Source of the DNA: Rhodobacterales bacterium HKCCE4037
GTDB lineage: Bacteria; Pseudomonadota; Alphaproteobacteria; Rhodobacterales; Rhodobacteraceae
Length of the DNA: 64,000 nucleotides
Direction: 5' to 3'
Assembly (NCBI GenBank): GCA_015689645.1
Contig: WVSM01000003.1
Span: 248,001-312,000 of the forward strand
The notes beneath the pieces are model-generated. The model was given only the letters and a program-made list of their open reading frames with translations, searched no databases and was not told the DNA's origin. This document shows, piece after piece, positions 8,345 through 18,327 of this stretch. Positions within the stretch are counted from its first letter, which is position 1, and every line of letters starts with the position of its first letter. Position numbers and translations under genes: made by a program.

Positions 8345-8559
8345 GTGCGATTCTTGCCATGGCTTTCGTGGCCGACGCCAGTGAAATCGCCAAGGGGAGC
8401 GCCGCCCGTTTGGCGTCGCCCGGGGAAGCGCCGCGCGGGCCATCGAGCCCCTTACGGCGCTGGTGCCTCCGGCGGGCATTTTCACGGAACAAAGAGGAGG
8501 GGCTCAGGCGCGGCCAGCGCCAGGTCGGATTTGCGGAGGGTCGCGGAGGGTTTGACTGC

Positions 8560-9885
8560 CTAAAGCGACGGCTTCTTCTGCAACAGGCGCATCACGTCGG
8601 CCATTTCCGGCCCGCGCTCGCGCCCCGTGACGGCCTTGCGCAGCGGCATGAAGAGGCCCTTGCCCTTGCGGCCCGTGGCCTCCTTCACCGCATTGGTCCA
8701 GGTGCTCCACGTCTCGCCGTTGTAGGGGGCATCGGGCAGCATGGCGAAGGCTTCGGCCACGAAGTCGCGGTCCTCGTCGTCCACCAGCGGCGTCGCGCCG
8801 TCGCGGAACAGCGTCCACCATTCGGCCATCTCGGACTTGGCGGAGATGTTGGCGCGCGCGACCTCCCAGAAGGTCGGGGCAAGGTCGGACGGCACGCCGA
8901 GGGCGGCGATGTCGTCGGCCACCGCTTCGTAGGGCGTCTCGTGCAGGATGCGGGCGGTGAGCGGCCAGAGGTCTTCCACGTCAAACTTGGTGGGTGCGGA
9001 GCCGAAATGATCGAGGTCGAAGCCCTCGGCCAGTTCGTCGATGGAGCCCGCGAGTTCCACCGGCTGCGACGAACCGATGCGCGCCATGTGTGACAGGAGC
9101 GCCATCGGCTCCATCCCCTGCTCGCGCAGGTCACGCAGGGCCAGCGTGCCGAGACGTTTGGACAGAGCCTCGCCCTGCGGGCCGGTCAGCAGCGAATGGT
9201 GCGCGAAGGCGGGGTGGTCGTGGCCAAGAGCGGCCATGATCTGGATCTGTGTCGCCGTGTTGGTCACGTGGTCGGAGCCGCGCACGACATGGGTGACGCC
9301 CATGTCCGTGTCATCGACAACCGAGGCAATCGTGTAGAGCACCTGCCCGTCGGCGCGGATCAGGACGGGGTCGGAGACGCTGGCGGCGTCGATCGACAGG
9401 TGCCCGAGGATACCGTCCTGCCATTCGATCCGCTCCTGATCGAGCTTGAAGCGCCAGACGCCGTCGCCGCGTTCGGCGCGCAATGCCGCCTTCTCCGCGT
9501 CGGACAGTTTCAGCGCGGCGCGGTCGTAGACCGGGGGCTGGCCCATGTTCAGCTGCTTCTTGCGCTTGAGATCCAGCTCCGTCGGCGTTTCCCACGCCTC
9601 ATAGAACCGCCCCTTGGCGCGCAACTCGTCGGCCGCCGCCGCGTAGCGGTCGAAGCGGTCGGATTGCCTTTCAAGCTGGTCCCATTCCAGCCCGAGCCAT
9701 TCCAGGTCCTCCTGAATGCCGTCGGCGAAGGCCTGGGTCGAACGTTCCGGGTCGGTGTCGTCGAGGCGCAGGATGAACTTGCCCCCGGCCTTCCGCGCGA
9801 TCAGGAAGTTGAACAGCGCCGTGCGCAGGTTGCCGACATGGAGGTAGCCGGTGGGCGACGGGGCGAAGCGGGTGGTGACGGACAT
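8560..9885 (-). CDS. gltX: Glutamate--tRNA ligase
   Basis: Class I aminoacyl-tRNA synthetase that charges tRNA-Glu, or possibly tRNA-Gln as the first step of the transamidation route. The 441 residues start MSVTTRFAPSPTGYLHVGNLRTALFN with the HIGH-equivalent HVGN at 16-19; the KMSKS-equivalent is LSKRLG. The short length and the LSKRLG form resemble the second GltX type many alphaproteobacteria carry, so a second copy elsewhere would not be surprising. About 215 bases without a gene separate it from the MATE gene. Confidence 0.93.
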   Translation of the reverse strand: MSVTTRFAPSPTGYLHVGNLRTALFNFLIARKAGGKFILRLDDTDPERSTQAFADGIQEDLEWLGLEWDQLERQSDRFDRYAAAADELRAKGRFYEAWETPTELDLKRKKQLNMGQPPVYDRAALKLSDAEKAALRAERGDGVWRFKLDQERIEWQDGILGHLSIDAASVSDPVLIRADGQVLYTIASVVDDTDMGVTHVVRGSDHVTNTATQIQIMAALGHDHPAFAHHSLLTGPQGEALSKRLGTLALRDLREQGMEPMALLSHMARIGSSQPVELAGSIDELAEGFDLDHFGSAPTKFDVEDLWPLTARILHETPYEAVADDIAALGVPSDLAPTFWEVARANISAKSEMAEWWTLFRDGATPLVDDEDRDFVAEAFAMLPDAPYNGETWSTWTNAVKEATGRKGKGLFMPLRKAVTGRERGPEMADVMRLLQKKPSL

Positions 9886-9954
9886 CGGACGGCCTCATTG
9901 CAAATTGCGGCCCATCCTCTTTCACGGGGCGGCGGTTTTGTCCATATCGGGGCC

Positions 9955-10359
9955 ATGGAGTTCGCTGACCAGACCGCCCCCGACCTCGCCCGGATCGAAG
10001 AGATGGCCTATGCCGCGCGGGATGCCCTGCCCGCGCCATGGGCCGAGGCCGCTGCCAGCGTCGTGATCCGTGTCGAGGAGGTCGCCGATCCCGCAATGCT
10101 GGCCGAGCTCGAGATGGACGACCCGTTCGAGTTGACCGGGCTTTACGACGGCATACCGCTGACCCAGAAATCGGTGATGGACCAGCCCGAGGGGCCGGAC
10201 CAGATCTGGCTGTTCCGTCGTGCGATCCTCGATGAATGGGCGGACCGGGGAAACGTGACATTGGGCGAGTTGGTGACCCATGTGCTGATCCACGAGTTTG
10301 CGCATCATTTCGGGTGGTCCGACGACGATATCGCCTCGGTCGATCGCTGGTGGGAGTGA
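9955..10359 (+). CDS. Zincin-like metallopeptidase family protein
   Basis: The start ATG at 9955 gives 134 residues; the same frame is open far upstream but there it is antisense to gltX. The C-terminal third holds VLIHEFAHHFGWSDDD, an HExxHxxGxxD-type zinc site, and the remainder matches the compact MMP-like zincin family of small bacterial proteins. Substrate and partner are unknown. It is divergent from gltX. Confidence 0.88.
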   Translation: MEFADQTAPDLARIEEMAYAARDALPAPWAEAAASVVIRVEEVADPAMLAELEMDDPFELTGLYDGIPLTQKSVMDQPEGPDQIWLFRRAILDEWADRGNVTLGELVTHVLIHEFAHHFGWSDDDIASVDRWWE

Positions 10360-10375
10360 CGGGAACACGTGCCGC

Positions 10376-10810
10376 TCAGGTCGGGTGCACCGCCCATTTC
10401 GCGTCGAGGTCGCGCAGGCCGGCCCGGATCAGGTCTTTCAGAACGTCCGTGTCCACGTCCGCCAGTTTGGTGATGTAGAGGCAGGATTTGCCCATCTTGT
10501 GCTTGCCAAGTCGCGCGAGGATTTCGGAGTAATCCTGGTAGCCCGGCATGATGTAGACCGACAGGTTCGCCTTGCGCGGGCTGAAGCCGGTGGCGAGGAA
10601 GGAGCCTTCGCGGCCGCTGGCGTAGACGTAATCGTAGCGCCCGTAGCCCACGATGCTCGGCCCCCACATGCGCGGGGTGAAGCCCGTCACGTCGCGGAAC
10701 AGCGCATCGAGTGCAAGGCCGTCGGCCCGCCGGGTCGGATGCTCCACCGCTTCAAGAAACGCAGTGACATCCGCCCCGGTGACCTGTGTCTTGTTCTCGG
10801 CTTGCGCCAT
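10376..10810 (-). CDS. DUF1801 family protein
   Basis: The 144-residue product carries the DUF1801 pattern: MWGPSIVGYGRYDYVYASGREG, then ATGFSPRKANLSVYIMPGY, then LGKHKMGKSCLYITKLADVD. The fold is related to frataxin-like YdhG proteins, but the biochemical role is not established. A GAGGAGGAG ribosome binding site precedes the ATG. It ends head to head against the zincin gene, 16 bases apart. Confidence 0.85.
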   Translation of the reverse strand: MAQAENKTQVTGADVTAFLEAVEHPTRRADGLALDALFRDVTGFTPRMWGPSIVGYGRYDYVYASGREGSFLATGFSPRKANLSVYIMPGYQDYSEILARLGKHKMGKSCLYITKLADVDTDVLKDLIRAGLRDLDAKWAVHPT

Positions 10811-10850
10811 GGGATCTCCTCCTCAGGGCGCAAACCTAGCACGGATCATC

Positions 10851-11444
10851 TTATCCGGCGATCTTGCGGGTCATCTCGACCAGACGCTTGGCCTGGTGCT
10901 TGAGCGCGGTTTTGGCCTTGTCGGTCACGTTGCCTGCCGTGGCCACGGTGCCGTAGGGGTTGCCGCCTGCCTCGAAGACCGACTGATCGGTATAGCCGGG
11001 CTGGATGATGATCGCGCCCCAGTGCATCATGGTGGTGTAGAGGCCCATAAGGGTGGTCTCCATCCCGCCATGGGTGTTCTGGGCGGAGGTGGTGGCGGTC
11101 ACCGTCTTGTTCGCGAGCTTGCCTTCCATCCAGAGTGGGCCGAGCGTGTCGATGAACGCGCGCAGCTGGCTGGCGGAGACGCCGTAGCGCGTGGGCGCGG
11201 AGAAGAAATAGGCATCGGCCCATTCCATGTCCGCATGGGTGACCTCGGGGATATCGCTGGCCTTCTCGGCCTGTGCGGCCCAGGCGTCCTGTCCGGCGAC
11301 GACCTCGGCGGGCGCGGTTTCAGGCACGCGCAGAAGGCGCACTTCGGCCCCGGCTTCGCGGGCAGCTTCGGCGGCGACTTCGGCCATTTGATGGTTGGTG
11401 CCGTAGGTGGAGTAGAAGATGACGGCGACTTTAGGATTCGACAT
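10851..11444 (-). CDS. wrbA: NAD(P)H:quinone oxidoreductase, WrbA type
   Basis: Flavodoxin-fold FMN enzyme that reduces quinones by two electrons, protecting against semiquinone stress. The 197 residues begin with the FMN phosphate loop [12 protein letters not shown], then GTRYG-equivalent [18 protein letters not shown], and [13 protein letters not shown], all WrbA signatures. It lies 40 bases upstream of the DUF1801 gene on the same strand. Confidence 0.93.
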   Translation of the reverse strand: MSNPKVAVIFYSTYGTNHQMAEVAAEAAREAGAEVRLLRVPETAPAEVVAGQDAWAAQAEKASDIPEVTHADMEWADAYFFSAPTRYGVSASQLRAFIDTLGPLWMEGKLANKTVTATTSAQNTHGGMETTLMGLYTTMMHWGAIIIQPGYTDQSVFEAGGNPYGTVATAGNVTDKAKTALKHQAKRLVEMTRKIAG

Positions 11445-11545
11445 GGGATGACCCTCCGTTCGATGTGATGAAAGAAATGTAGGTCGTGTTGGTCGGACTT
11501 GCGCCCTCCCGGATCGCGCAGCGCGTGTTCAGGACTGCACAATGG

Positions 11546-13081
11546 TCAGACGCGCGCCCCGCTTGACAGTTTGCCAAGGAAGGCTTCCGCGCTTTCGAGC
11601 GTCGTCTTTTGCTTGTCCTCTCCCATCCGCTCCCACGTGCGATACATTTGCGCCATGCGGGGGTTACCCGAGAACCGGTCCGCGTGGCGGTCGAGGAATG
11701 CCCAGTAGAGGTAGTTGAACGGGCAGGCCCCCTCGCCCGTCTTGACCTTTACGTCGTAGGCGCAGCTTTTGCAGTAATCCGACATCTTGTTGATGTAGTT
11801 CCCGCCCGAGACGTAAGGTTTCGAGCCGACGATCCCGCCGTCGGCCCATTGGCTCATCCCGATGACGTTCGGTGCTTCGACCCATTCGTAGGCATCGGCG
11901 TAGACGGCGAGATACCATTCGTGGACCTCGTGCGGGTCGATGCCGGCCAGAAGCGCGAAATTTCCCGTCACCATCAGGCGCTGGATGTGGTGGGCATAAG
12001 CCTCGTCACGGGTTTGGGCGATGGCCTCGCTGAGGCAGGTCATGTCCGTCTCGGCATCCCAGTAGAAACCCGGCAGCTTGCGCTGATGGTTGAGCGCATT
12101 GCGGCGCGTGTAGTCGGGACCTTCAAGGAAATAGATGCCGCGCATGTACTCGCGCCAGCCGATGATCTGGCGGATGAAGCCCTCCACCGCATTCAGCGGT
12201 GCGTCGCCGTTGCGGTAGGCCTGTTCGGCGGCTTCACAGATCTCCTGCCACGTGAGCAGACCGGCGTTGAGATACATCGACACGACCGAATGGTAGAGGA
12301 ACCGCTCGCCCACCATCATCGCGTCCTGGAAATCGCCGAAACACGGCAGGGCGGTCTTGACGAAATGGGTCAGCGCACGGCGGGCCTGCCCGGTATCGGT
12401 GGCGAACCAGAAATCGTCGAGCGATCCGAAGTTGTTGTCGAAGCGCGACTTGACCAGTTCAAGGACTGCTTCGACCGTCTCGTCGGGCGTGAAGCGCATC
12501 GGCGCGGCTTCAACCGAGCCTGGGGGCGGTTTGCGGTTCTCGTGGTCGTAGTTCCACTTGCCGCCCTCGGGTTTGTCGCCATCCATCAGGAGGCCCGTCT
12601 TTCGGCGCATCTCGCGGTAGAAATACTCCATCCGCAGTTCCTTGCGGCCCTCGGCCCAGTCTTCGAACTCGGCATGGGAACAGAGGAACCGGTCGTCGGG
12701 AAAGACGTGGACGGGAACCGGCATCTCTTCCAGCGCCTCGATCAGGCGGAATTCGCCGGGTTCGGTGGCGAGCGCTTCCTCGGCACCGACGGCATCGCAG
12801 GCCCGCAGGATTTCACCGGGGATGGAGCCGGCGTTGTCGGGGTCATCGAGGGTCGTATAGCGGACCTGCCATCCGTCGCTTTTCAGCCGATCCGCGAACT
12901 TGCGCATGGCCGCGAAGAGGAAGGCGATCTTCTTGGGGTGGTGCGGGACGTAGGACGCTTCGTCAGCGACCTCGGCCATCAAGATCAAGTCACGGTCCTT
13001 GTCGGCCTCGCGCAGGGCCCGGATCTCGGGCGACAACTGGTCGCCCAGGATCAGGACGATACGGGGCTTGTCGCTCACCAC
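11546..13081 (-). CDS. FeS-type bacterial photolyase/cryptochrome (PhrB-like)
   Basis: The 511-residue product matches the bacterial (6-4) photolyase group that holds a 4Fe-4S cluster besides FAD. It opens with RIVLILGDQLS, as in these proteins, instead of the LVWFRxDLR of classical photolyases. The C-terminal part has GGNYINKMSDYCKSCAYDVK and CPFNYLYWAFLDRH, giving three of the four cluster cysteines together; a fourth candidate is the Cys in DMTCLSEA. Translation starts at a GTG at 13081 that overlaps the stop of the upstream SDR by seven bases. Function: light-driven DNA repair or blue-light sensing. Confidence 0.9.
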   Translation of the reverse strand: MVSDKPRIVLILGDQLSPEIRALREADKDRDLILMAEVADEASYVPHHPKKIAFLFAAMRKFADRLKSDGWQVRYTTLDDPDNAGSIPGEILRACDAVGAEEALATEPGEFRLIEALEEMPVPVHVFPDDRFLCSHAEFEDWAEGRKELRMEYFYREMRRKTGLLMDGDKPEGGKWNYDHENRKPPPGSVEAAPMRFTPDETVEAVLELVKSRFDNNFGSLDDFWFATDTGQARRALTHFVKTALPCFGDFQDAMMVGERFLYHSVVSMYLNAGLLTWQEICEAAEQAYRNGDAPLNAVEGFIRQIIGWREYMRGIYFLEGPDYTRRNALNHQRKLPGFYWDAETDMTCLSEAIAQTRDEAYAHHIQRLMVTGNFALLAGIDPHEVHEWYLAVYADAYEWVEAPNVIGMSQWADGGIVGSKPYVSGGNYINKMSDYCKSCAYDVKVKTGEGACPFNYLYWAFLDRHADRFSGNPRMAQMYRTWERMGEDKQKTTLESAEAFLGKLSSGARV

Positions 13082-13740
13082 GGGACCTCGGCGCCGGAGT
13101 AGTCGTAGAAGCCGCCGGTCTGGTCCGTGTCCAGCCGTTCCATCACGTCGCAGAGCAGCTTCGCCGTCTCATCGGCGGGCGTCGTCTTGTTGCGGGCGGC
13201 GTAATCCTCGGTGAACGGCGTGGCGACGGTGCCGGGATGCAGCGCGACGGCGATGGCATCGCGGTGGGTCCGCTTGAGTTCGATCGCCGCGCCATGGACC
13301 AGCATGTTGGCGGCCGCTTTCGACGCGCGGTAGCTGTGCCAGCCGCCGATCCGGTTGTCGCCGATGGACCCGACGCGGGCGGTCAGCACCCCGGTGACGG
13401 ACCGGCCCGTCTTCGGCAGCAGGCGCGGCAGGTGGCGCAGGATGTTGGCGGTGCCGATGGTGTTGACGGCAAGGACCTGCGCCATGGCGTCGGCGTCGAT
13501 GGCGGAGAGCTGCTTTTCGGGCGCGCCGCCCTTGGGCGCGAGGATGCCGGTGGCCACGAAAATCGTCTGGAATGGGCCGTCGAGCGCGCCGAGGATCTCG
13601 TCCACGCTTCCCGCGTCCGTCACGTCCAGCCCGTCGGCGCTGCGCGAGAGCTTGGTGACGCTGCCGCCGCGCGCCTCCATCTCGGCCACCATGGCCTGCC
13701 CGATGCCGCCAGAGGCGCCGATGACAAGTGCATTGATCAT
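13075..13740 (-). CDS. SDR-family oxidoreductase (C-factor-like)
   Basis: The ATG at 13740 gives MINALVIGASGGIGQAMV, the Rossmann GxxxGIG motif at the extreme N-terminus, so upstream frame extension is rejected. The 221 residues hold the catalytic YRASK (YxxxK) motif and an NTIGT segment replacing the usual NVxGT. The substrate is unknown. Relatives are often placed next to photolyase genes, and here the stop overlaps the photolyase start, so the pair is translated together. Confidence 0.88.
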   Translation of the reverse strand: MINALVIGASGGIGQAMVAEMEARGGSVTKLSRSADGLDVTDAGSVDEILGALDGPFQTIFVATGILAPKGGAPEKQLSAIDADAMAQVLAVNTIGTANILRHLPRLLPKTGRSVTGVLTARVGSIGDNRIGGWHSYRASKAAANMLVHGAAIELKRTHRDAIAVALHPGTVATPFTEDYAARNKTTPADETAKLLCDVMERLDTDQTGGFYDYSGAEVPW

Positions 13741-13817
13741 GACAGGGCGAGGTAAGGCCGGACGTACTTGCGTCAAGCCGCAGGGCCATGGGAAGAGGCG
13801 CAGGAAGGAGAGACGAC

Positions 13818-14465
13818 ATGGGCGAACTGATCCTTGTCCGGCACGGGCAGGCGAATACCGGGGCGACAACGGAAGAGGATTACGACCGGCTGTCGGCGCT
13901 TGGCCATCGTCAGGCCGGCTGGCTGGGAGAGTGGTTCGCCGCGCAGGAAGCGCCGTTCGACACGGTCTATCGCGGCACGATGCGGCGGCACCGGGAGACC
14001 GCCGAGGGCATCGGCATCGGCGACGCGCAGGCGGATGAGCGGCTCAACGAACTCGATTACTTCGCGCTGGCCCGCGACATGGAGATCACCCACGGGATGC
14101 CCCTGCCCGCCAGCCAGCAGGATTTCGCAGATCATATTCCCCAGACGTTGAAGGCATGGCACGCGCAGGAGATCAACGGCTCGGAACCCTTCGCCGCCTT
14201 CGAGGCGCGGATCAGGACCGTGCTGGCCGAGGCGGCGGTGCCGGGCCGCCGGGTGCTGTGCGTCACCTCTGGCGGCGTGATTGCCATGTCGCTCAGGATC
14301 GCGCTCGGGCTCGACATGGATCGCCTCGCACAGGTGCTGCTGCCGATCTACAACTCGTCGGTGCACCGCTTCCGGGTGGTCGAAGGCGGCACGTTCCTGA
14401 CCAGCTTCAACGCCGTGCCGCACCTGGAAGGCCCCGAACGGGAAGCCGCACGCACCTGGGTGTGA
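13818..14465 (+). CDS. Histidine phosphatase family protein
   Basis: The start at 13818 follows AGGAAGGAG and yields MGELILVRHGQANTG, which has the catalytic LVRHGQ motif at residues 6-11. The second conserved part, VLCVTSGGVIAMSLR, replaces the usual second histidine with Ser-Gly-Gly: in the family this position reads as GH or THG, so here the acid/base His is not obvious. Phosphoglycerate-mutase-like fold; substrate unknown. Confidence 0.85.
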   Translation: MGELILVRHGQANTGATTEEDYDRLSALGHRQAGWLGEWFAAQEAPFDTVYRGTMRRHRETAEGIGIGDAQADERLNELDYFALARDMEITHGMPLPASQQDFADHIPQTLKAWHAQEINGSEPFAAFEARIRTVLAEAAVPGRRVLCVTSGGVIAMSLRIALGLDMDRLAQVLLPIYNSSVHRFRVVEGGTFLTSFNAVPHLEGPEREAARTWV

Positions 14466-14534
14466 CCCGACTTATGGAACCTCGTCTTTCGTGATCCGTT
14501 TTCCCTGCATCACGCGAATGACGGGAAGGGAAAG

Positions 14535-15263
14535 ATGGCCAAGACGGCAACGATCTATCGCATGGTCATGGAGGATCACGTTTGTCCTTACGGCCTGAAA
14601 GCGCGCTACCGGTTGCAGACCGAAGGCTACGACATCGACGACCATTGGCTTGAAACGCGCGAAGAGACGGACGCCTTCAAGGAAAAGCACAACGTCGAGA
14701 CCACGCCACAGATCTGGATCGGCGACGAACGGATCGGCGGGTTCGACGCGCTGCGCGAATACTTTGGTGACGACGTGGCCGACGACAGCGATACCTCCTA
14801 CCAGCCGGTGATCGCGATTTTCGCGGTCGCCGCCCTGTTGGGCGCCGTCGTCGGGTGGACGGCCGGGGCGGTCCGGATGTTCGAATTGTTCATCGCGTTT
14901 TCCATGGTGATGCTCGCCGTCCAGAAGCTTCAGGATGTCGAGCAATTCTCGACCATGTTCCTGAACTACGACCTGCTGGCAAAAAGATGGGTGCCATACG
15001 GCCGGATCTACCCGTTCGGCGAGGCGCTGGCCGGTATCCTGATGGTCGGCGGCCTGTTGCCGTGGGTGTCCGGGCCGGTTGCCCTGTTCATTGGGACCAT
15101 CGGGGCGGTTTCGGTCTTCAAGGCCGTCTACATAGACCAGCGCGAACTGAAATGCGCCTGCGTCGGAGGGGCGTCGAACGTGCCGCTCGGGTTCGTGTCG
15201 CTGACCGAAAACCTGATGATGATGGCCATGGGCACCTGGACCCTGCTGAAATTCGGCCTCTGA
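14535..15263 (+). CDS. Glutaredoxin-MauE fusion membrane protein
   Basis: Residues 1-80 form a glutaredoxin domain with a CPYG redox motif at 17-20 and the TTPQIWIGDERIGG loop. After a short linker, residues about 90-240 form four to five membrane helices of the MauE/DoxX type, including LNYDLLAKRWVPYGRIYPFGEALAGILM and the CACVGG pair of cysteines near the last loop. The fusion predicts direct electron transfer from cytoplasmic glutathione to a membrane dithiol carrier. GAAGGGAAAG precedes the start. Partner proteins are not evident nearby. Confidence 0.88.
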   Translation: MAKTATIYRMVMEDHVCPYGLKARYRLQTEGYDIDDHWLETREETDAFKEKHNVETTPQIWIGDERIGGFDALREYFGDDVADDSDTSYQPVIAIFAVAALLGAVVGWTAGAVRMFELFIAFSMVMLAVQKLQDVEQFSTMFLNYDLLAKRWVPYGRIYPFGEALAGILMVGGLLPWVSGPVALFIGTIGAVSVFKAVYIDQRELKCACVGGASNVPLGFVSLTENLMMMAMGTWTLLKFGL

Positions 15264-15328
15264 TCGGTCAGACTTTCTGACGTTCATTAGGGGTTTTCAA
15301 ATCGGGCCGGATCGGTCATTTCATTCCC

Positions 15329-15412
15329 ATGACCAAGCACACGCATATCCCGACCGACGCGGCTTTCGCCCGCGCGTCGCTGCTTGGCCTTCTTCTCCTT
15401 AGCCGCCTCTGA
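15329..15412 (+). CDS. leuL: leuA leader peptide (transcription or translation attenuation)
   Basis: An ATG at 15329 opens a 27-residue frame, MTKHTHIPTDAAFARAS followed by LLGLLLLSRL and TGA at 15410. Seven of the last ten codons are Leu (CTG, CTT, CTT, CTT, CTC, CTT, CTC). This is the signature of a leucine-sensing leader: ribosome stalling when charged Leu-tRNA is scarce changes the RNA fold upstream of leuA. There is no Shine-Dalgarno before the ATG, so the leader may be translated from a leaderless transcript, as known for other alphaproteobacterial leaders. Confidence 0.85.
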   Translation: MTKHTHIPTDAAFARASLLGLLLLSRL

Positions 15413-15453
15413 GCGTGCCTTTCGGCGCGACCGCTCAGGGGAGGAACAGCGCC
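15406..15453 (+). promoter_or_regulatory. Leader RNA hairpins of the leuA attenuator
   Basis: CCTCTGAGCG at 15406-15415 (covering the last leader codon and stop) pairs over 10 bases with 15432-15441, one wobble. A competing helix is possible between GGCGC at 15424-15428, inside the first loop, and GCGCC at 15449-15453. The two cannot form simply together, as expected of a switch. No T-tract follows, so the read-out may be Rho-dependent or act otherwise. Confidence 0.6.
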
Positions 15454-15484
15454 GGAGACACACCTCAACGCTAAGGAATGCGAT

Positions 15485-17044
15485 ATGACCTCTGAAAACC
15501 GAGTATTGATTTTTGACACCACCCTGCGCGACGGCGAGCAATCGCCCGGTGCGACCATGTCCCATGACGAGAAGCTGGAGATTGCCGGCCTGCTCGACGA
15601 GATGGGCGTCGACATCATCGAAGCCGGCTTCCCAATCGCCAGCGAGGGCGACTTTGCCGCCGTTTCCGAGATCGCCAAGAACGCGAAGAATGCTACGATC
15701 TGCGGTCTGGCGCGGGCGAACTTCAAGGATATCGACCGCTGCTGGGAGGCGGTGAAACACGCCAAATTCCCACGCATCCACACCTTCATCGGCACCTCGC
15801 CCCAGCACCGCGCCATTCCGAACCTGACGATGGACGAGATGGCCGACCGCATCCACGAAACGGTGACCCACGCCCGCAACCTCTGCGAAAACGTGCAATG
15901 GTCGCCGATGGACGCGACGCGGACCGAGTGGGATTACCTCAAGCGCGTCGTGGAAATCGCCATCAAGGCGGGCGCCACGACGATCAACATCCCCGACACC
16001 GTCGGCTACACCGCCCCGGTGGAAAGCGCCGACCTGATCCGCCGCCTGATCGCCGAGTGCGACGGTGGCGCGGACGTGATCTTCGCGACGCATTGTCACA
16101 ACGACCTCGGGATGGCGACGGCGAACTCGCTGGCTGCCGTCGCTGGAGGTGCGCGGCAGATCGAATGCACGATCAACGGCTTGGGCGAGCGTGCGGGCAA
16201 TACCGCGCTGGAAGAAGTCGTGATGGCGATGAGAACGCGCCACGATATCATGCCCTACGACACCGGCATCGACACGACGAAGATCATGCACATCAGCCGC
16301 CGGGTCGCCACCGTCTCGGGCTTCAACGTGCAGCCCAACAAGGCGATCGTCGGCAAGAACGCCTTCGCGCATGAGTCGGGCATCCACCAGGACGGCATGC
16401 TGAAAAGCGCCGACACGTTCGAGATCATGCGCCCCGAAGATGTGGGCCTCAGCGGCACGTCCCTGCCCTTGGGCAAGCATTCCGGCCGGGCCGCACTGCG
16501 CGCCAAGCTGGGAGAGTTGGGCTACGACATGATCGACAACCAGCTCAACGACCTGTTCGTGCGGTTCAAGGCGCTGGCCGACCGCAAGAAGGAGGTCTTC
16601 GACGAGGACCTGATCGCGCTGGTCACGGATGCGGGCAGCGACGGCGATGGTCATCTGGAGGTCAAGTTCCTGCGGGTAATCTGTGGCACCGAGGCACCTC
16701 AATCCGCCGACATCACCCTGCGCGTGGGCGACAAGGACAAGCAGGCCACAGCGCAAGGCGACGGCCCGGTCGATGCCGCGTTCAACGCCGTGAAAGCACT
16801 TTACCCCAACGAGGCGCGCCTGGCGCTCTACCAGGTCAGCGCCGTGACCGAGGGCATGGATGCGCAGGCGACGGTGACCGTGCGGATCGAGGAAGACGGG
16901 CGCATCGCCACGGGCCAGTCGGCGGATACCGATACGGTCGTCGCAAGCGTGAAGGCCTACGTGAACGCGCTCAACCGCCTGATCGTCCGGCGCGAGAAGA
17001 CCGGCGGGGATGTACGCGAGGTGAGCTACAAGGATGTGGGGTGA
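15485..17044 (+). CDS. leuA: 2-isopropylmalate synthase
   Basis: Condenses acetyl-CoA with 2-ketoisovalerate, the first committed step of leucine synthesis. The 519 residues begin IFDTTLRDGEQSPGATM (catalytic Arg and metal Asp in the TIM barrel), contain the metal-binding HCHNDLGMATAN and the NGLGERAGN motif, and end in the regulatory domain that normally confers leucine feedback inhibition. TAAGGA lies eight bases before the ATG. Expression is likely controlled by the Leu-rich leader peptide directly upstream. Confidence 0.96.
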   Translation: MTSENRVLIFDTTLRDGEQSPGATMSHDEKLEIAGLLDEMGVDIIEAGFPIASEGDFAAVSEIAKNAKNATICGLARANFKDIDRCWEAVKHAKFPRIHTFIGTSPQHRAIPNLTMDEMADRIHETVTHARNLCENVQWSPMDATRTEWDYLKRVVEIAIKAGATTINIPDTVGYTAPVESADLIRRLIAECDGGADVIFATHCHNDLGMATANSLAAVAGGARQIECTINGLGERAGNTALEEVVMAMRTRHDIMPYDTGIDTTKIMHISRRVATVSGFNVQPNKAIVGKNAFAHESGIHQDGMLKSADTFEIMRPEDVGLSGTSLPLGKHSGRAALRAKLGELGYDMIDNQLNDLFVRFKALADRKKEVFDEDLIALVTDAGSDGDGHLEVKFLRVICGTEAPQSADITLRVGDKDKQATAQGDGPVDAAFNAVKALYPNEARLALYQVSAVTEGMDAQATVTVRIEEDGRIATGQSADTDTVVASVKAYVNALNRLIVRREKTGGDVREVSYKDVG

Positions 17045-17051
17045 CCCTCAG

Positions 17052-17123
17052 GCGGCACGATTTTGCGAAATCGTGCCGCAACGCCTTTCGAAAGGCGTTG
17101 CGAAATGCCTTTCAAGACATTTC
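17052..17123. repeat. Three tandem palindromes downstream of leuA
   Basis: Hairpin one: 12-bp stem 17052-17063 with 17068-17079, TGCG loop. Hairpin two: a perfect 26-base palindrome at 17077-17102 centred on TTCGAA. Hairpin three: GAAATG at 17102-17107 with CATTTC at 17118-17123. GCCTTTC occurs in both the second and third units. None is followed by a T-tract. They occupy the gap between leuA and mreB and may end transcription or be mobile repeats. Confidence 0.7.
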
Positions 17124-17241
17124 CACCGGCAATCCTGCGCCGAACGCCGCACCCCCGCCCCTTGCCGCCAAGCCCACCTAACGTCTATATGCCGAGTCTC
17201 TGATGGGCGTCCCTTCAAGGGGGCGCCCCTTTATGAATTGA

Positions 17242-18300
<1,059 letters not shown>

Positions 18301-18327
18301 ACACCTGCAAACCCCGAGAGGCATTCG

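Noticed and set aside
8345-8559. Possible small gene between gltX and the MATE gene
   Set aside because: Frames here are extensions of shadows, with no ribosome binding site and no recognisable product. Left as intergenic.
11609-13102. Plus-strand frame of nearly 500 residues opposite the photolyase
   Set aside because: Shadow frame; the minus-strand product has a complete photolyase match.
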